DNA of 25,592 nt from a virus. Each line of letters starts with the position of its first letter. Position 1 is the stretch's first letter. The DNA lies in the IMG/VR virus record IMGVR_UViG_3300025112_005828, positions 1 to 25,592 of that record. One strand, 5' to 3'. Shown here one piece after another: positions 1 to 7,355 of the stretch. The notes under the pieces were generated by a model. It saw nothing but the letters and a program-made list of their open reading frames with translations. It was not told the DNA's origin and ran no database searches. The position numbers were made by a program, and so were the translations under genes.

Positions 1-420
1 AATATTAGGATTATCTTTGTAATTCAAAATACCTCGTTCAGGTGTAATTTGCATATTTTTTTCTCCTAACTGAAATATAGTCTCTGCCTCTTTATATGCA
101 CAATTTCTTGAATCCAATAGATTATTTCTATGACTAAAAAATGCAACATTTGCACCATTCAAATACTTTTCAATCAATTCACTAATATCACCTGCGAATC
201 TTACAGACATATTACCATCTACAAAGATACTATATTCATAATCTGATAAATATCTATGAGGTAATACTTTAAATTTCTTAGCATTTCTATTATTATCTGT
301 ATATAAAGATAAGCTATTATTTTCCGAAAAACATTTCCAATCCCAATTGTTAGGCAATTTTTGTTCTAACTCATCATCATAATTACCAAAAATAGATGTA
401 TAAACTATACGGCTTGACAT
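1..420 (-). CDS. DUF616-type glycosyltransferase, partial (C-terminus beyond window)
   Basis: Reading the minus strand from the ATG at 420 gives 140 codons open to base 1, so the gene is cut by the window edge. The protein begins MSSRIVYTSIFGNYD and continues with an acidic donor-site-like segment (YSIFVDGNMSV), then AFFSHR and a Cys-Ala-Tyr-x-Glu-Ala stretch. This order (IxTxIFGxYD, RxxKxxPHRYL, xxVDGN) is what I know from the DUF616/TOD1-like hexosyltransferase family, which works on glycans using nucleotide-sugar donors. Its start overlaps the end of the upstream gene (stop at 405) by 16 bases, so it is translated as part of the same operon. The family call is from memory of its motifs; donor and acceptor are unknown. 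Confidence 0.75.
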   Translation of the reverse strand, partial: MSSRIVYTSIFGNYDDELEQKLPNNWDWKCFSENNSLSLYTDNNRNAKKFKVLPHRYLSDYEYSIFVDGNMSVRFAGDISELIEKYLNGANVAFFSHRNNLLDSRNCAYKEAETIFQLGEKNMQITPERGILNYKDNPNI

Positions 421-1844
421 ATAATACCCTCTCTATCTAACAATATCTTATTTTGTGTTTTTGGATATATCTTGCCCTTATGTTGTCCTATCTTTTTTAA
501 TACCTTAAATTTACCCATATCTATATATTCATCAATCAATCTTTTCAAATCTGGAAATAAACCATAATCATCAAAAAATATAATCGGTTTATCAAAAGTA
601 TTTAATGAATTATCGACATCACTTTTCAAATGTTCATATGTATGAACACAATCAATAAAAATGACATCTACTTTTTCATCAAAATTCCATCTATGATTAT
701 AAACATCCATCAATCTAAAATCAATGTTATCTAAATGTTTCAAATTTTCTTTTGCTTCATATATTTTTTCACTAGAATTATCAACTGTTATCACCTTCTT
801 AAATAATCCACTTAAAATTTTTGTGCCGTATCCAAGTGATGTTCCAATTTCTAAAACAGTTTTATTTTCAAAATTATCTCTAAAAAAATCAACTACGTCT
901 GCTTTAAATTTCATAGAAGTTGTTGTTTTAGATTCAGATTTTCTAATAGAATCTCTTAATAAATTTCTCTTAAAATCATCTCTTAAATAATTTTCACCCC
1001 TAACAAAATTACCAGCCATTGGAAATTGTCTCTGAACATCATATATTTTAGATTTACGAACTCCAAGTTGAAGAGTACCACTTTGATTTCCAATATTTAA
1101 CTCAGCTTTAGAATGAATATATAACTGTAATCTAATATCTATATGTCTTATATCAAGTGCCTTATCTATAAAATTAAAAGATGTCTGTTCTAATGGAACT
1201 GGAGAATAATAAAAATAAGATATATTATTTTTTCGTAAAATATCAACAATTAAATTATCATTAGAATAATCATATCTATCAGAAATAAGTAAAGTTCCAA
1301 AATCTCCATCCGTATATTGTTCTATAATTTTATTACCTATTTCTATCTCTTCATCTGAAAAATATATATCAGGTTGGGAATCTTTATATTCACCTTCTTC
1401 AAATTGCCAAAATTTTAACATTTGTTCAGCTAATGGAATATCTGTATTATCTTTATCATATATTCTATAATGATCATGAAAAACTTCACCTTCTATAGAA
1501 TCCTTATATCCATCTATATAAGGGTTGTTATCAAATATAGCATTTACATTTTCAAACGGATTACTCCACACACCCCAATTTTGTTCATATTGACCAAATA
1601 AATTTCTTAATAATTTAGAAGATGGTAAATAAACCTTACATTTGGGATACTTTTGTTTTAATAATCTAGGTATAGCGCTAATTATTCCCCAATCACCTAT
1701 ACCATGACAAGTTCTCATAACTACAAATTTTTGTTTTTCTAAATATTCATCGGGTATTCTTAATCCCTGTGATTCGTCAAATCCCAATTTTTCAACTTCA
1801 TCAACAAAGTATAATTGATTATCTAATATTCTATAAAATATCAT
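405..1844 (-). CDS. GT9-like glycosyltransferase fused to SAM-dependent methyltransferase
   Basis: A 479-residue two-domain protein. Residues ~1-300 look like a GT-B glycosyltransferase of the heptosyltransferase (GT9) type: a GIGD motif at 48-51 follows MRTCH, as in the GxGD donor loop, and IGNQSGTLQLG lies near 252-262. Residues ~305-479 are a class I methyltransferase with motif I LEIGTSLGYG at 332-341, acidic VDNSS at ~354-358 and VDVIFIDCVHTYEH (motif IV region) at ~392-405. I chose ATG at 1844, one base after the stop of the preceding remnant. The longer frame from a TTG at 1880 is rejected because its 12 extra residues come from bases that encode the remnant in another frame. No Shine-Dalgarno is evident, so coupling is likely. 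The role is presumably addition and methylation of a sugar; substrates are unknown. Confidence 0.7.
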   Translation of the reverse strand: MIFYRILDNQLYFVDEVEKLGFDESQGLRIPDEYLEKQKFVVMRTCHGIGDWGIISAIPRLLKQKYPKCKVYLPSSKLLRNLFGQYEQNWGVWSNPFENVNAIFDNNPYIDGYKDSIEGEVFHDHYRIYDKDNTDIPLAEQMLKFWQFEEGEYKDSQPDIYFSDEEIEIGNKIIEQYTDGDFGTLLISDRYDYSNDNLIVDILRKNNISYFYYSPVPLEQTSFNFIDKALDIRHIDIRLQLYIHSKAELNIGNQSGTLQLGVRKSKIYDVQRQFPMAGNFVRGENYLRDDFKRNLLRDSIRKSESKTTTSMKFKADVVDFFRDNFENKTVLEIGTSLGYGTKILSGLFKKVITVDNSSEKIYEAKENLKHLDNIDFRLMDVYNHRWNFDEKVDVIFIDCVHTYEHLKSDVDNSLNTFDKPIIFFDDYGLFPDLKRLIDEYIDMGKFKVLKKIGQHKGKIYPKTQNKILLDREGIICQAV

Positions 1845-1845
1845 T

Positions 1846-2010
1846 CTAAATTCTAGTAGAATATCCTTTACTCGTACCAATTTCTAAGCAAATTTCATCT
1901 TTATAATCATCTCCTAAATACTCTATTAAATCTTTTTTAAACTTTAAAGAAGTGGTATTCTTATCTTCTATTTTATTTGGAATATTATCTACAATCGAGG
2001 ATATCTTCAT
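1846..2010 (-). pseudogene. Methyltransferase N-terminal remnant (54 codons)
   Basis: An unlisted short frame starts at ATG 2010, inside the end of the GT2 gene, and stops with TAG at 1848-1846. Its last 36 residues (TTSLKFKKDL... to LEIGTSKGYSTRI) align without gaps to the start of the methyltransferase domain of the next gene (TTSMKFKADV... to LEIGTSLGYGTKI); I count 18 identities of 36. It ends just after SAM motif I, so it lacks the rest of the Rossmann fold and cannot be an active enzyme alone. The most likely reading is a methyltransferase gene whose 3' part was lost when the GT9-like/methyltransferase gene came to lie beside it. No Shine-Dalgarno is visible before the ATG. Confidence 0.65.
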
Positions 2011-2632
2011 ATAGCTGATTTTGATGCTCTTGTTTTTCGATTACTTTATGATGTATGATACAATAATTTTCTTCAGCTGGCAATTGAGTATATTCTCCAT
2101 ACCCTTCCATAACTTCATGCACAGGATTTTTCCATCTAATGTTTGGTCTATTTTTGTGAATACGACCTTGAAAATCGGGAAAATTAACCCATCCCTTTTT
2201 ATTTATAGTCCACCCCCATTTATCTTTGTGTGCTTGTGTTAATCCTTCTACAGTATTTATTCTTGGAACCCAATATAAATCTACTGTTGGATTCATTTCT
2301 AAAATTGATTTTATGTTTCTAATTAAATGTAATTTTATAAACTCATCTGCATCTATATTAAAAATATAATCTTTGCTACACATTTTTCTTAAATAATTCT
2401 TTTGATTACCAAAATCTTCTAATAAATGACGCTGTTCAAATTTTATTTCATGTATTGAAGTATAAACATCAAGTATTTCTTGTGTCTTTTTGTTATTTGA
2501 ATAATCATCTAAAATAACAATTTCATCTTCTTCATCTTTTCGCCTTGTGAGAAAATCCAAAAGTCTCTGCAATGAATCTGTCTCATTGTGTGTTAAAATA
2601 GAATAAGATATTGAAATGTTTTTATTATTCAT
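1985..2632 (-). CDS. Family 2 glycosyltransferase
   Basis: A 215-residue GT-A type enzyme. The N-terminus ISYSILTHNETDSLQRLL is the usual GT2 start, followed by an acidic IVILDDYSNN (nucleotide-binding) and the DxD metal/donor motif in YIFNIDADEF. The middle has Trp-rich WGWTINKKGWVNFPDFQGRIH and the C-terminus has VHEVMEGYGEY and a His-rich IIHHK, as in short LPS/O-antigen-type GT2 proteins. It is short but appears complete. ATG at 2632 lies 4 bases after the upstream stop. Its last ~25 bases overlap the ATG of the methyltransferase remnant. It probably transfers a sugar to a virion or cell-surface glycan; the acceptor is unknown. Confidence 0.8.
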   Translation of the reverse strand: MNNKNISISYSILTHNETDSLQRLLDFLTRRKDEEDEIVILDDYSNNKKTQEILDVYTSIHEIKFEQRHLLEDFGNQKNYLRKMCSKDYIFNIDADEFIKLHLIRNIKSILEMNPTVDLYWVPRINTVEGLTQAHKDKWGWTINKKGWVNFPDFQGRIHKNRPNIRWKNPVHEVMEGYGEYTQLPAEENYCIIHHKVIEKQEHQNQLYEDILDCR

Positions 2633-2636
2633 AGCT

Positions 2637-3152
2637 CTAAAATTTATAAAATATTCTTTTTACATTTGAAATTTCTTTAACATTATAAATTCTAAAACAA
2701 TCATATTTTTTTGCCAATGGCTTAATTCTAGTAGAATAAATTGTTTTCATAATTACACGAAGCTGTGCAATGCTTTCTCCTGCTTTTTCTCCACTTGCTG
2801 GTAATATTAACTGTGTATATCTATTTTCTTCAAGTATTCCCTGTCCTTTTACATCTCTATTTAAAGCATCAAATCTTATATTTCTTCCCAAAATTGGACT
2901 TCTTTCTATATGTTTTTTAAATTGTCTCACTGAACCTCTAGGAATATAATTTAAATTTACTCCATGAATTACAATATTTTTTTTTGTATTTATCTTTTTA
3001 TCATAATATCCATTAGATAATACAAGAACTATTGGTTTCCTCACAGCTGCTGCCTTTGCATATTTAAATTCAACCAGCGAACCTGCTTTTATGTCTCTAA
3101 TTTTTAATTGTTTTTTTACTCTTACAATTGGATGTATAACATCTGCTGGCAT
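2637..3152 (-). CDS. Conserved-looking phage protein of unknown function
   Basis: 171 residues, basic, with no signal peptide or membrane segment. I do not recognise it securely. It has an N-terminal stretch of beta-strand character (IKAGSLVEFKY, then KPIVLVLSNGYYD) followed by IVIHGVNLNYIP. That combination, a beta-rich domain announcing an 'H-G-x-N-x-x-Y-I-P' motif, reminds me of small conserved proteins in T4-type genomes, possibly virion-associated, but I cannot name the family. It sits between a Cys-containing small protein and a GT2 gene, 5 bases after the upstream stop, so it is co-transcribed with the glycosylation cassette. Confidence 0.75.
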   Translation of the reverse strand: MPADVIHPIVRVKKQLKIRDIKAGSLVEFKYAKAAAVRKPIVLVLSNGYYDKKINTKKNIVIHGVNLNYIPRGSVRQFKKHIERSPILGRNIRFDALNRDVKGQGILEENRYTQLILPASGEKAGESIAQLRVIMKTIYSTRIKPLAKKYDCFRIYNVKEISNVKRIFYKF

Positions 3153-3157
3153 AGTGT

Positions 3158-3379
3158 TTAATTTTCTTTAATTAATTTAACACTATAATAATCAAATGCT
3201 TTACAACATTTCTTAAAAATTGGTGTTAATCTGTGACCCATATGATTATAATGTATTTCATGATTTTCAATATATTCCTTTATAGATTTTATATCTTCCC
3301 TTCTATCTTTATATAGCCCACCAGCTGCCCTTTCTTTTGGATCATAATTACATGTTTTACATTTCTTTTTTACTATCAT
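3158..3379 (-). CDS. Small Cys-containing protein, unknown
   Basis: 73 residues, charged, with CxxC at 7-10 and adjacent CysCys at 58-59, plus several His in the middle (NHEIHYNHMGHR). The spacing would allow a metal site but does not match a zinc family I know. It starts one base after the stop of the zinc-ribbon gene and ends 5 bases before the next ATG, so it is firmly inside the operon. The function is unknown. Confidence 0.65.
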   Translation of the reverse strand: MIVKKKCKTCNYDPKERAAGGLYKDRREDIKSIKEYIENHEIHYNHMGHRLTPIFKKCCKAFDYYSVKLIKEN

Positions 3380-3380
3380 T

Positions 3381-3863
3381 TTATGTTACTTTTTTTAGTT
3401 TTGGAAGAGTTATTTTCTGTTCATCAGCTCGTCTCTCTTTAGCTTCTTCATTTAATCTATTAACACATTCGTGAAAAGTATCATAAACTTCTTGATTATC
3501 AACATCATATTTCTGTTCATAAAATCCACCGTCTGATTTTGGATAATCTTCCATTTCTGCTTTAGGAATACCAACCATTTTAGCATAAGCCCATTTCATT
3601 TTGTCTTTATCATTATACGGATATAAAAGTCCTTCTGGAAGAGTTAACATTGCGGGTATCCAAATCCTTTCATTTTTCTCTTTAGACCATTTCTTCATTT
3701 CATTAGTTAATTTATTATATTCTTTATTAACTTCTTTACCACCAATAAATTTGTTTGAAGAAGCAAAACCACAAAACAAACATTGCATTGAGCTGTCACC
3801 AGCTTCTTCAATTACGTGAAGTGCATGAGTTTCACACAATGGACAATTTGATATAATTCTCAT
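3381..3863 (-). CDS. Zinc-ribbon protein with C-terminal PKLKK tail
   Basis: 160 residues. The N-terminus is a zinc ribbon with Cys7, Cys10, Cys28 and Cys31 (CPLC ... CLFC). The middle is helical and charged, and the last residues (153-160) are LPKLKKVT. The upstream glycosyltransferase ends in nearly the same way, IPKLKKVI, and carries another copy 11 residues earlier. The start overlaps the glycosyltransferase stop (ATGA). I do not know the family as a whole. The context and the shared tail suggest that it works with the glycosyltransferase or goes to the same partner. Confidence 0.75.
   Translation of the reverse strand: MRIISNCPLCETHALHVIEEAGDSSMQCLFCGFASSNKFIGGKEVNKEYNKLTNEMKKWSKEKNERIWIPAMLTLPEGLLYPYNDKDKMKWAYAKMVGIPKAEMEDYPKSDGGFYEQKYDVDNQEVYDTFHECVNRLNEEAKERRADEQKITLPKLKKVT
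3384..3407 (-). repeat. C-terminal LPKLKKVT tail of the zinc-ribbon protein
   Basis: The last eight codons before the stop encode LPKLKKVT. The matching tails of the neighbouring glycosyltransferase are at 3863-3886 and 3917-3937. The codons differ between copies (Leu by CTT or CTG, or Ile by ATT, at the first position; CTA or TTA inside), so the shared string is kept at protein level and is not a simple DNA duplication. Confidence 0.7.
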
Positions 3864-5218
3864 ATCACTTTCTTTAATTTTGGAATCTCTATTTTTTCTT
3901 TATTTTTGCTGCTATTTATTTTTTTTAGTTTTGGCAGCTTCAAAGAAACTGGTGTTGATAAGTGCTTTGTATATTTTTCAACAACATCATTAATGAGTTC
4001 GCCCATTTTATTTAGTGTCAACGTTTTTCTGTGCTTTTCCATTAAATTTTTTGCTTTTTCTTTTATTAAATATTTATTTTCAAAAGCATATTTTAATGCT
4101 TTATAAACTTCGTGCTCATTAGTCATAAACCATTGACTTTCGGGAATTATAATATCTTCCCAAACGACCGATTTGGGAACTTTTACTAACTCTCCATTAA
4201 CAAACATTACATATTTTGATTCTAAAAAATCTATATGTCCACTCCAATTTGATGCAATTATTGGTAAACCAACTATTGAAGCCTCAAGAAATGGTCTACC
4301 AAATCCCTCGCCGTGAGTTAAAGATACCATACACTTAATTTTTGGATGATTGTAGAGCTCGTTCATTTCATCATCAGTTAAATCACCGTGCAATAAATAA
4401 ACATTGGGTAGATTCCAGTCACTGGGAAATTTATCTTTAATTTCCATAATCTTGCTAATCGTTTCACTTTTATCGAGAAGTGAAAACGTTGCTCCGCTTG
4501 TTTTAAGAATTAGTGCTGGCTTCTTTTTTAGATTTGCAAAACTTTCATAAAATATTTTTATTAATCTAGAAATATCCTTTCTATCTTCACCATATCCACC
4601 CTGAATCCATTGACCAACAAATAAAAAAGCAAAATCTTCATCAATAATATCATTTATATATTTCAAAATATTTCTGCTTATGTCTTTAACTTTAAGCGGT
4701 TTATAAACTTCTTCATCAATTCCCTCGAAAATAACTTCAATCGGTTTTTCAAGCTTATGTTCACCAACTTTTTGCTGTGAACCATCTGGCATATTCTGTA
4801 CTTTATCATAAACTGAAACCAAAAATCCAGATTTTGAATGTTCAGATGGCACAATTATTAAATCCATCTTATTGCATCCCTCAATCCACTTTGCTGATAC
4901 AGCATTTGTTTCTATTCCAGCTGTAATTCCAATATTAAATTTTCCAACTTGTTGCCACTCATTAGGTATCCGAATGTCAATATAAATATCGGGCTGTCTA
5001 TCTAACTTATACCCGTCTATTATAGAATCTAAAATTTGTTTATGCTTTAAATCATTCTTTTTAAGAAAGTTGCGAGGAGTGTTACCCCATCTTACATCTA
5101 TAACTTTTATATCATATTTATTAGAATCATATAAAGTCCAAAATATCGATCTAGCATGATCTCCATATCCTGATCGGGTATTAAGTGGTCCACACATTAA
5201 AACAAGCTTCTTATTCAT
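3860..5218 (-). CDS. GT4-family glycosyltransferase with double PKLKK tail
   Basis: 452 residues, GT-B fold. The N-terminal half begins KLVLMCGPLNTRSGYGDHAR (glycine loop) and contains IVPSEHSKSGF near 122-132, typical of GT4 enzymes. The C-terminal half has FLFVGQW near 198-204 and the E-x7-E donor motif at E304/E312 in GEGFGRPFLEAS. GT4 enzymes are retaining transferases using nucleotide sugars. After the catalytic domain comes a Lys-rich linker with LPKLKKI at 428-434 and IPKLKKVI at 445-452, which is not part of a usual GT4 domain. It overlaps both neighbours by 4 bases (ATGA). Acceptor unknown; a virion protein or host-type glycan is more likely than DNA, since it is unlike the T4 DNA glucosyltransferases. 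Confidence 0.88.
   Translation of the reverse strand: MNKKLVLMCGPLNTRSGYGDHARSIFWTLYDSNKYDIKVIDVRWGNTPRNFLKKNDLKHKQILDSIIDGYKLDRQPDIYIDIRIPNEWQQVGKFNIGITAGIETNAVSAKWIEGCNKMDLIIVPSEHSKSGFLVSVYDKVQNMPDGSQQKVGEHKLEKPIEVIFEGIDEEVYKPLKVKDISRNILKYINDIIDEDFAFLFVGQWIQGGYGEDRKDISRLIKIFYESFANLKKKPALILKTSGATFSLLDKSETISKIMEIKDKFPSDWNLPNVYLLHGDLTDDEMNELYNHPKIKCMVSLTHGEGFGRPFLEASIVGLPIIASNWSGHIDFLESKYVMFVNGELVKVPKSVVWEDIIIPESQWFMTNEHEVYKALKYAFENKYLIKEKAKNLMEKHRKTLTLNKMGELINDVVEKYTKHLSTPVSLKLPKLKKINSSKNKEKIEIPKLKKVI
3863..3937 (-). repeat. Two PKLKK copies at the end of the GT4 enzyme
   Basis: IPKLKKVI (3863-3886, last eight residues) and LPKLKKI (3917-3937), separated by a ten-residue Ser/Lys/Asn/Glu spacer. 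Together with the tail of the next gene these are three copies of (L/I)PKLKK(I/V) within 560 bases, in two different proteins, all at or next to the C-terminus. Confidence 0.7.
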
Positions 5219-6672
5219 GCTTGATCCCCAATTACTTTTATAGATATGTCTTCTTTTATATTGTCTTCAATTTTAATCAAATCGTAAAGCGATTTTGGCT
5301 TCCACTTCTCAAATGCTGAATCCATAGACTCAATAAATCTATTGCACATTTCTTTTGCAGTCATACCCACATCTTTTTCACAAACAAACTTTCTTCCAAG
5401 CTCTCCACACCGCTCTCTTTCTTCCACACCAACATCGTACCATTCTTTCATTGCATCACCTACTTCATCCCACCGACACCTATCATCAAAAATATAGGGT
5501 GTGGGAGGAGAACCCAATAATGATAAAGTTTTTGGCCAAACAGGTTTTGCCCACTTTCCATGTTTTTTATATTTCCCCTGATGATTAGATCCCAATTCTA
5601 TGTAATCATCTGGCGTTAAATACTTCAAAGTATTAATTGTTGTATCTCCATCAGAAGTTTCAACACGCTTTTTAAATCCACACTGATCCTGCAAACCACC
5701 AGTTACATTAACAATTATTGGTTTTCCAACTGTTAAAGCTTCTGCACTTCCCAATCCAAAACCCTCGTTTGATGCAATATTAACATAAACATCAATCGCA
5801 TTATATAAGTAATTCATCTTTATATCGTCAAATGGTCCACCTTTATCATATGTAAATATAACATTTTGATCTGGAATTAATGTTTTGCAAACAACTCTCA
5901 AATCAGTACCGTTATCGTCAACAGGAGCTGTATGAAATATCAAAACACATTTTTTCTGCTTATTTTTAGGTAACTGTTCTACAAAATGTTTATAAGCCAT
6001 AACAACATCACCAGGTACTTTTCTTCTAATATTTCTATTCAAATATAGAATCTTAAAATCATATTCATCTAAATCATATTCTTTTTTGAATTTAATAAAA
6101 TCTGAATTATTTGGATTAATTTTGAAAAATTTCTCAGTGTTTATCCCGTGAGGAACATACGTAATTTGCCAATCTTCAAATTCTGGTACTAGCCGCTTGT
6201 TTATTCCATAAGTCTGCTTTGATATAGCCATTAATAAGTCGCAGCTTAAATAATAATCGCGATTATATTTTGGATCTGGAAGATCATCCCAAATTTCATA
6301 ATAAAATATGGGAATTTTTGTTCTTATTTCGTGCTCCATTTGATAAAACCACAACCAAAATCTTGGATCAGTATAATGTAGAACCGCATCGGGTTTTTCA
6401 ATTTCTATAATCTGTCTTAACATATCTTGACTGCCATATCCAGAAGTTGGATAAATCTTTAAGTATGCATCTTTTACTCCAATTGATTCGCGAACGGCTT
6501 GAGACATATCAACAATTTTCCCTTCTTCAGGATGTTTTACGCTCCCTCCAATTTGCACAAAATCATAATGGTGAATTGCTCCCATTACAATTTCTTTTGA
6601 CATCACAGCAACACCACTGTGCATTCGCAGATCATCTGACATCATAAGTATTTTCTTTTTATTTTTTTTCAT
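5215..6672 (-). CDS. GT4-family glycosyltransferase
   Basis: 485 residues, GT-B fold. The N-terminus is a basic stretch followed by ILMMSDDLRMHSGVAVMSKE (donor/acceptor loop). VPHGINTEKF at 173-182 and KILYLNRNIRRK near 207-218 mark the entry to the second Rossmann domain, and E303/E311 in NEGFGLGSAEAL form the E-x7-E motif. It has no PKLKK tail, in contrast to the next gene. It starts with ATG after a 24-base gap from the small unknown gene and overlaps the next GT4 gene by 4 bases. Two consecutive GT4 enzymes suggest sequential sugar additions on one acceptor. Confidence 0.88.
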   Translation of the reverse strand: MKKNKKKILMMSDDLRMHSGVAVMSKEIVMGAIHHYDFVQIGGSVKHPEEGKIVDMSQAVRESIGVKDAYLKIYPTSGYGSQDMLRQIIEIEKPDAVLHYTDPRFWLWFYQMEHEIRTKIPIFYYEIWDDLPDPKYNRDYYLSCDLLMAISKQTYGINKRLVPEFEDWQITYVPHGINTEKFFKINPNNSDFIKFKKEYDLDEYDFKILYLNRNIRRKVPGDVVMAYKHFVEQLPKNKQKKCVLIFHTAPVDDNGTDLRVVCKTLIPDQNVIFTYDKGGPFDDIKMNYLYNAIDVYVNIASNEGFGLGSAEALTVGKPIIVNVTGGLQDQCGFKKRVETSDGDTTINTLKYLTPDDYIELGSNHQGKYKKHGKWAKPVWPKTLSLLGSPPTPYIFDDRCRWDEVGDAMKEWYDVGVEERERCGELGRKFVCEKDVGMTAKEMCNRFIESMDSAFEKWKPKSLYDLIKIEDNIKEDISIKVIGDQA

Positions 6673-6696
6673 AACGTTTTTATTTTTATAGTTTTC

Positions 6697-6894
6697 CTAA
6701 AAATTACTGCCACTAACTAAAAGTTCATCTGTATTGTTGATTCTATCTCTAAACTGTTCATCAGAAATATACAAAGACATTGATCGATTTGATAGTTTTT
6801 GCAGTGTCATTTTAGTATTGATTGTCATGCTTTTAAATCTTTCATATAAATCTTTTAATAATTTAACGGAAGTTAATTTAATATTTGCTTTCAT
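6697..6894 (-). CDS. Small unknown protein
   Basis: 65 residues, helical, with a Lys-rich N-terminus (MKANIKLTSVKLLKDLYERF). It is preceded by GGAG seven bases before the ATG, on a 59-base AT-rich spacer, so it is likely expressed, perhaps from its own start point. No motif was recognised. It could be a small phage regulator, but nothing in the sequence shows that. Confidence 0.6.
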   Translation of the reverse strand: MKANIKLTSVKLLKDLYERFKSMTINTKMTLQKLSNRSMSLYISDEQFRDRINNTDELLVSGSNF

Positions 6895-6953
6895 ATTTTT
6901 TCTCCATAATTTACATAATCAGTAACATATATACATATATATAAATTAAAAAA
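6895..6953 (-). promoter_or_regulatory. AT-rich spacer with possible promoter
   Basis: This 59-base gap is one of only three spacers longer than 50 bases. On the minus strand it holds an alternating TATATATATGTATATATG tract and a GGAG ribosome-binding site before the small gene at 6894. The alternating tract could act as a -10-like element or an unwinding region. No matching -35 or T4-type late box (TATAAATA) is seen on the coding strand, so the promoter call is weak. Confidence 0.25.
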
Positions 6954-7355
6954 TTATGAAACAATAATTGTCTTTTTATTCATTTTTTTTGCATAATTTA
7001 TTGTTGACATTGACCCATTTGATTTGACTCCCTCTGGAATAAATGCAATAACACTATCACTATTTTGTGCAATTAATTTATTCCGTGCAAAGAAATTAGA
7101 GACATGATACTTTTTTTCAAAAAGTCTTTTGGGTAAGGGACAATAAAGATTGTGCTGTTCGTGAAATGGTGGATATTCTTCATATTGCAAACCCAATTCT
7201 AAAGCATATTTCTTTGCCATTGCATCAGCACCCTTTTTACAACCACCACTAACTATTATAGCATCATCACCGTACTTCTTTTTAAGTTCAAAGATAAAAT
7301 CTTTAATTTTGACTCTATCAGCCCACCGTCTACTGCCAACAATGCCAACTTTCAT
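6954..7355 (-). CDS. SLOG-superfamily (DUF2493/YspA-like) nucleotide-binding protein
   Basis: 133 residues. It opens MKVGIVGSRRWADR, the characteristic GSR start of DUF2493 proteins, followed by IIVSGGCKKGADAMAKKYA (the SGG-x-x-G-A-D-x-x-A motif) and ends SMSTINYAKKMNKKTIIVS. This is the Rossmann-like SLOG fold, related to DprA and LOG, which binds nucleotides or NAD-derived ligands. The ATG at 7355 overlaps the upstream stop by 4 bases. Phage members of this family have no settled function; its neighbourhood of nucleases suggests nucleic acid or nucleotide handling, which is inference. Confidence 0.8.
   Translation of the reverse strand: MKVGIVGSRRWADRVKIKDFIFELKKKYGDDAIIVSGGCKKGADAMAKKYALELGLQYEEYPPFHEQHNLYCPLPKRLFEKKYHVSNFFARNKLIAQNSDSVIAFIPEGVKSNGSMSTINYAKKMNKKTIIVS

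Noticed and set aside
724-990. Plus-strand open frames (for example 724-990, 8129-8398, 11205-11441, 24292-24534)
   Set aside because: All lie antisense to well-supported minus-strand genes, have low-complexity Phe/Leu/Ser-rich translations and no motifs; they are by-products of AT-rich, Lys/Asn/Glu-rich coding.
1845-1880. Longer N-terminus of the GT9-like/methyltransferase gene from a TTG at 1880
   Set aside because: The added 12 residues are translated from bases that code the methyltransferase remnant in another frame; no ribosome site precedes TTG, and the homology ends there.
3860-6672. Reading the two GT4 enzymes as DNA-base glucosyltransferases
   Set aside because: They carry the ordinary GT4 E-x7-E motif and do not resemble T4 alpha- or beta-glucosyltransferase; a DNA target cannot be supported from sequence.
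6895-6953. tRNA or small RNA in the longer spacers
   Set aside because: The three spacers above 50 bases (6895-6953, 24229-24287, 25053-25174) are almost pure A/T with no cloverleaf, T-loop or stable GC stem.
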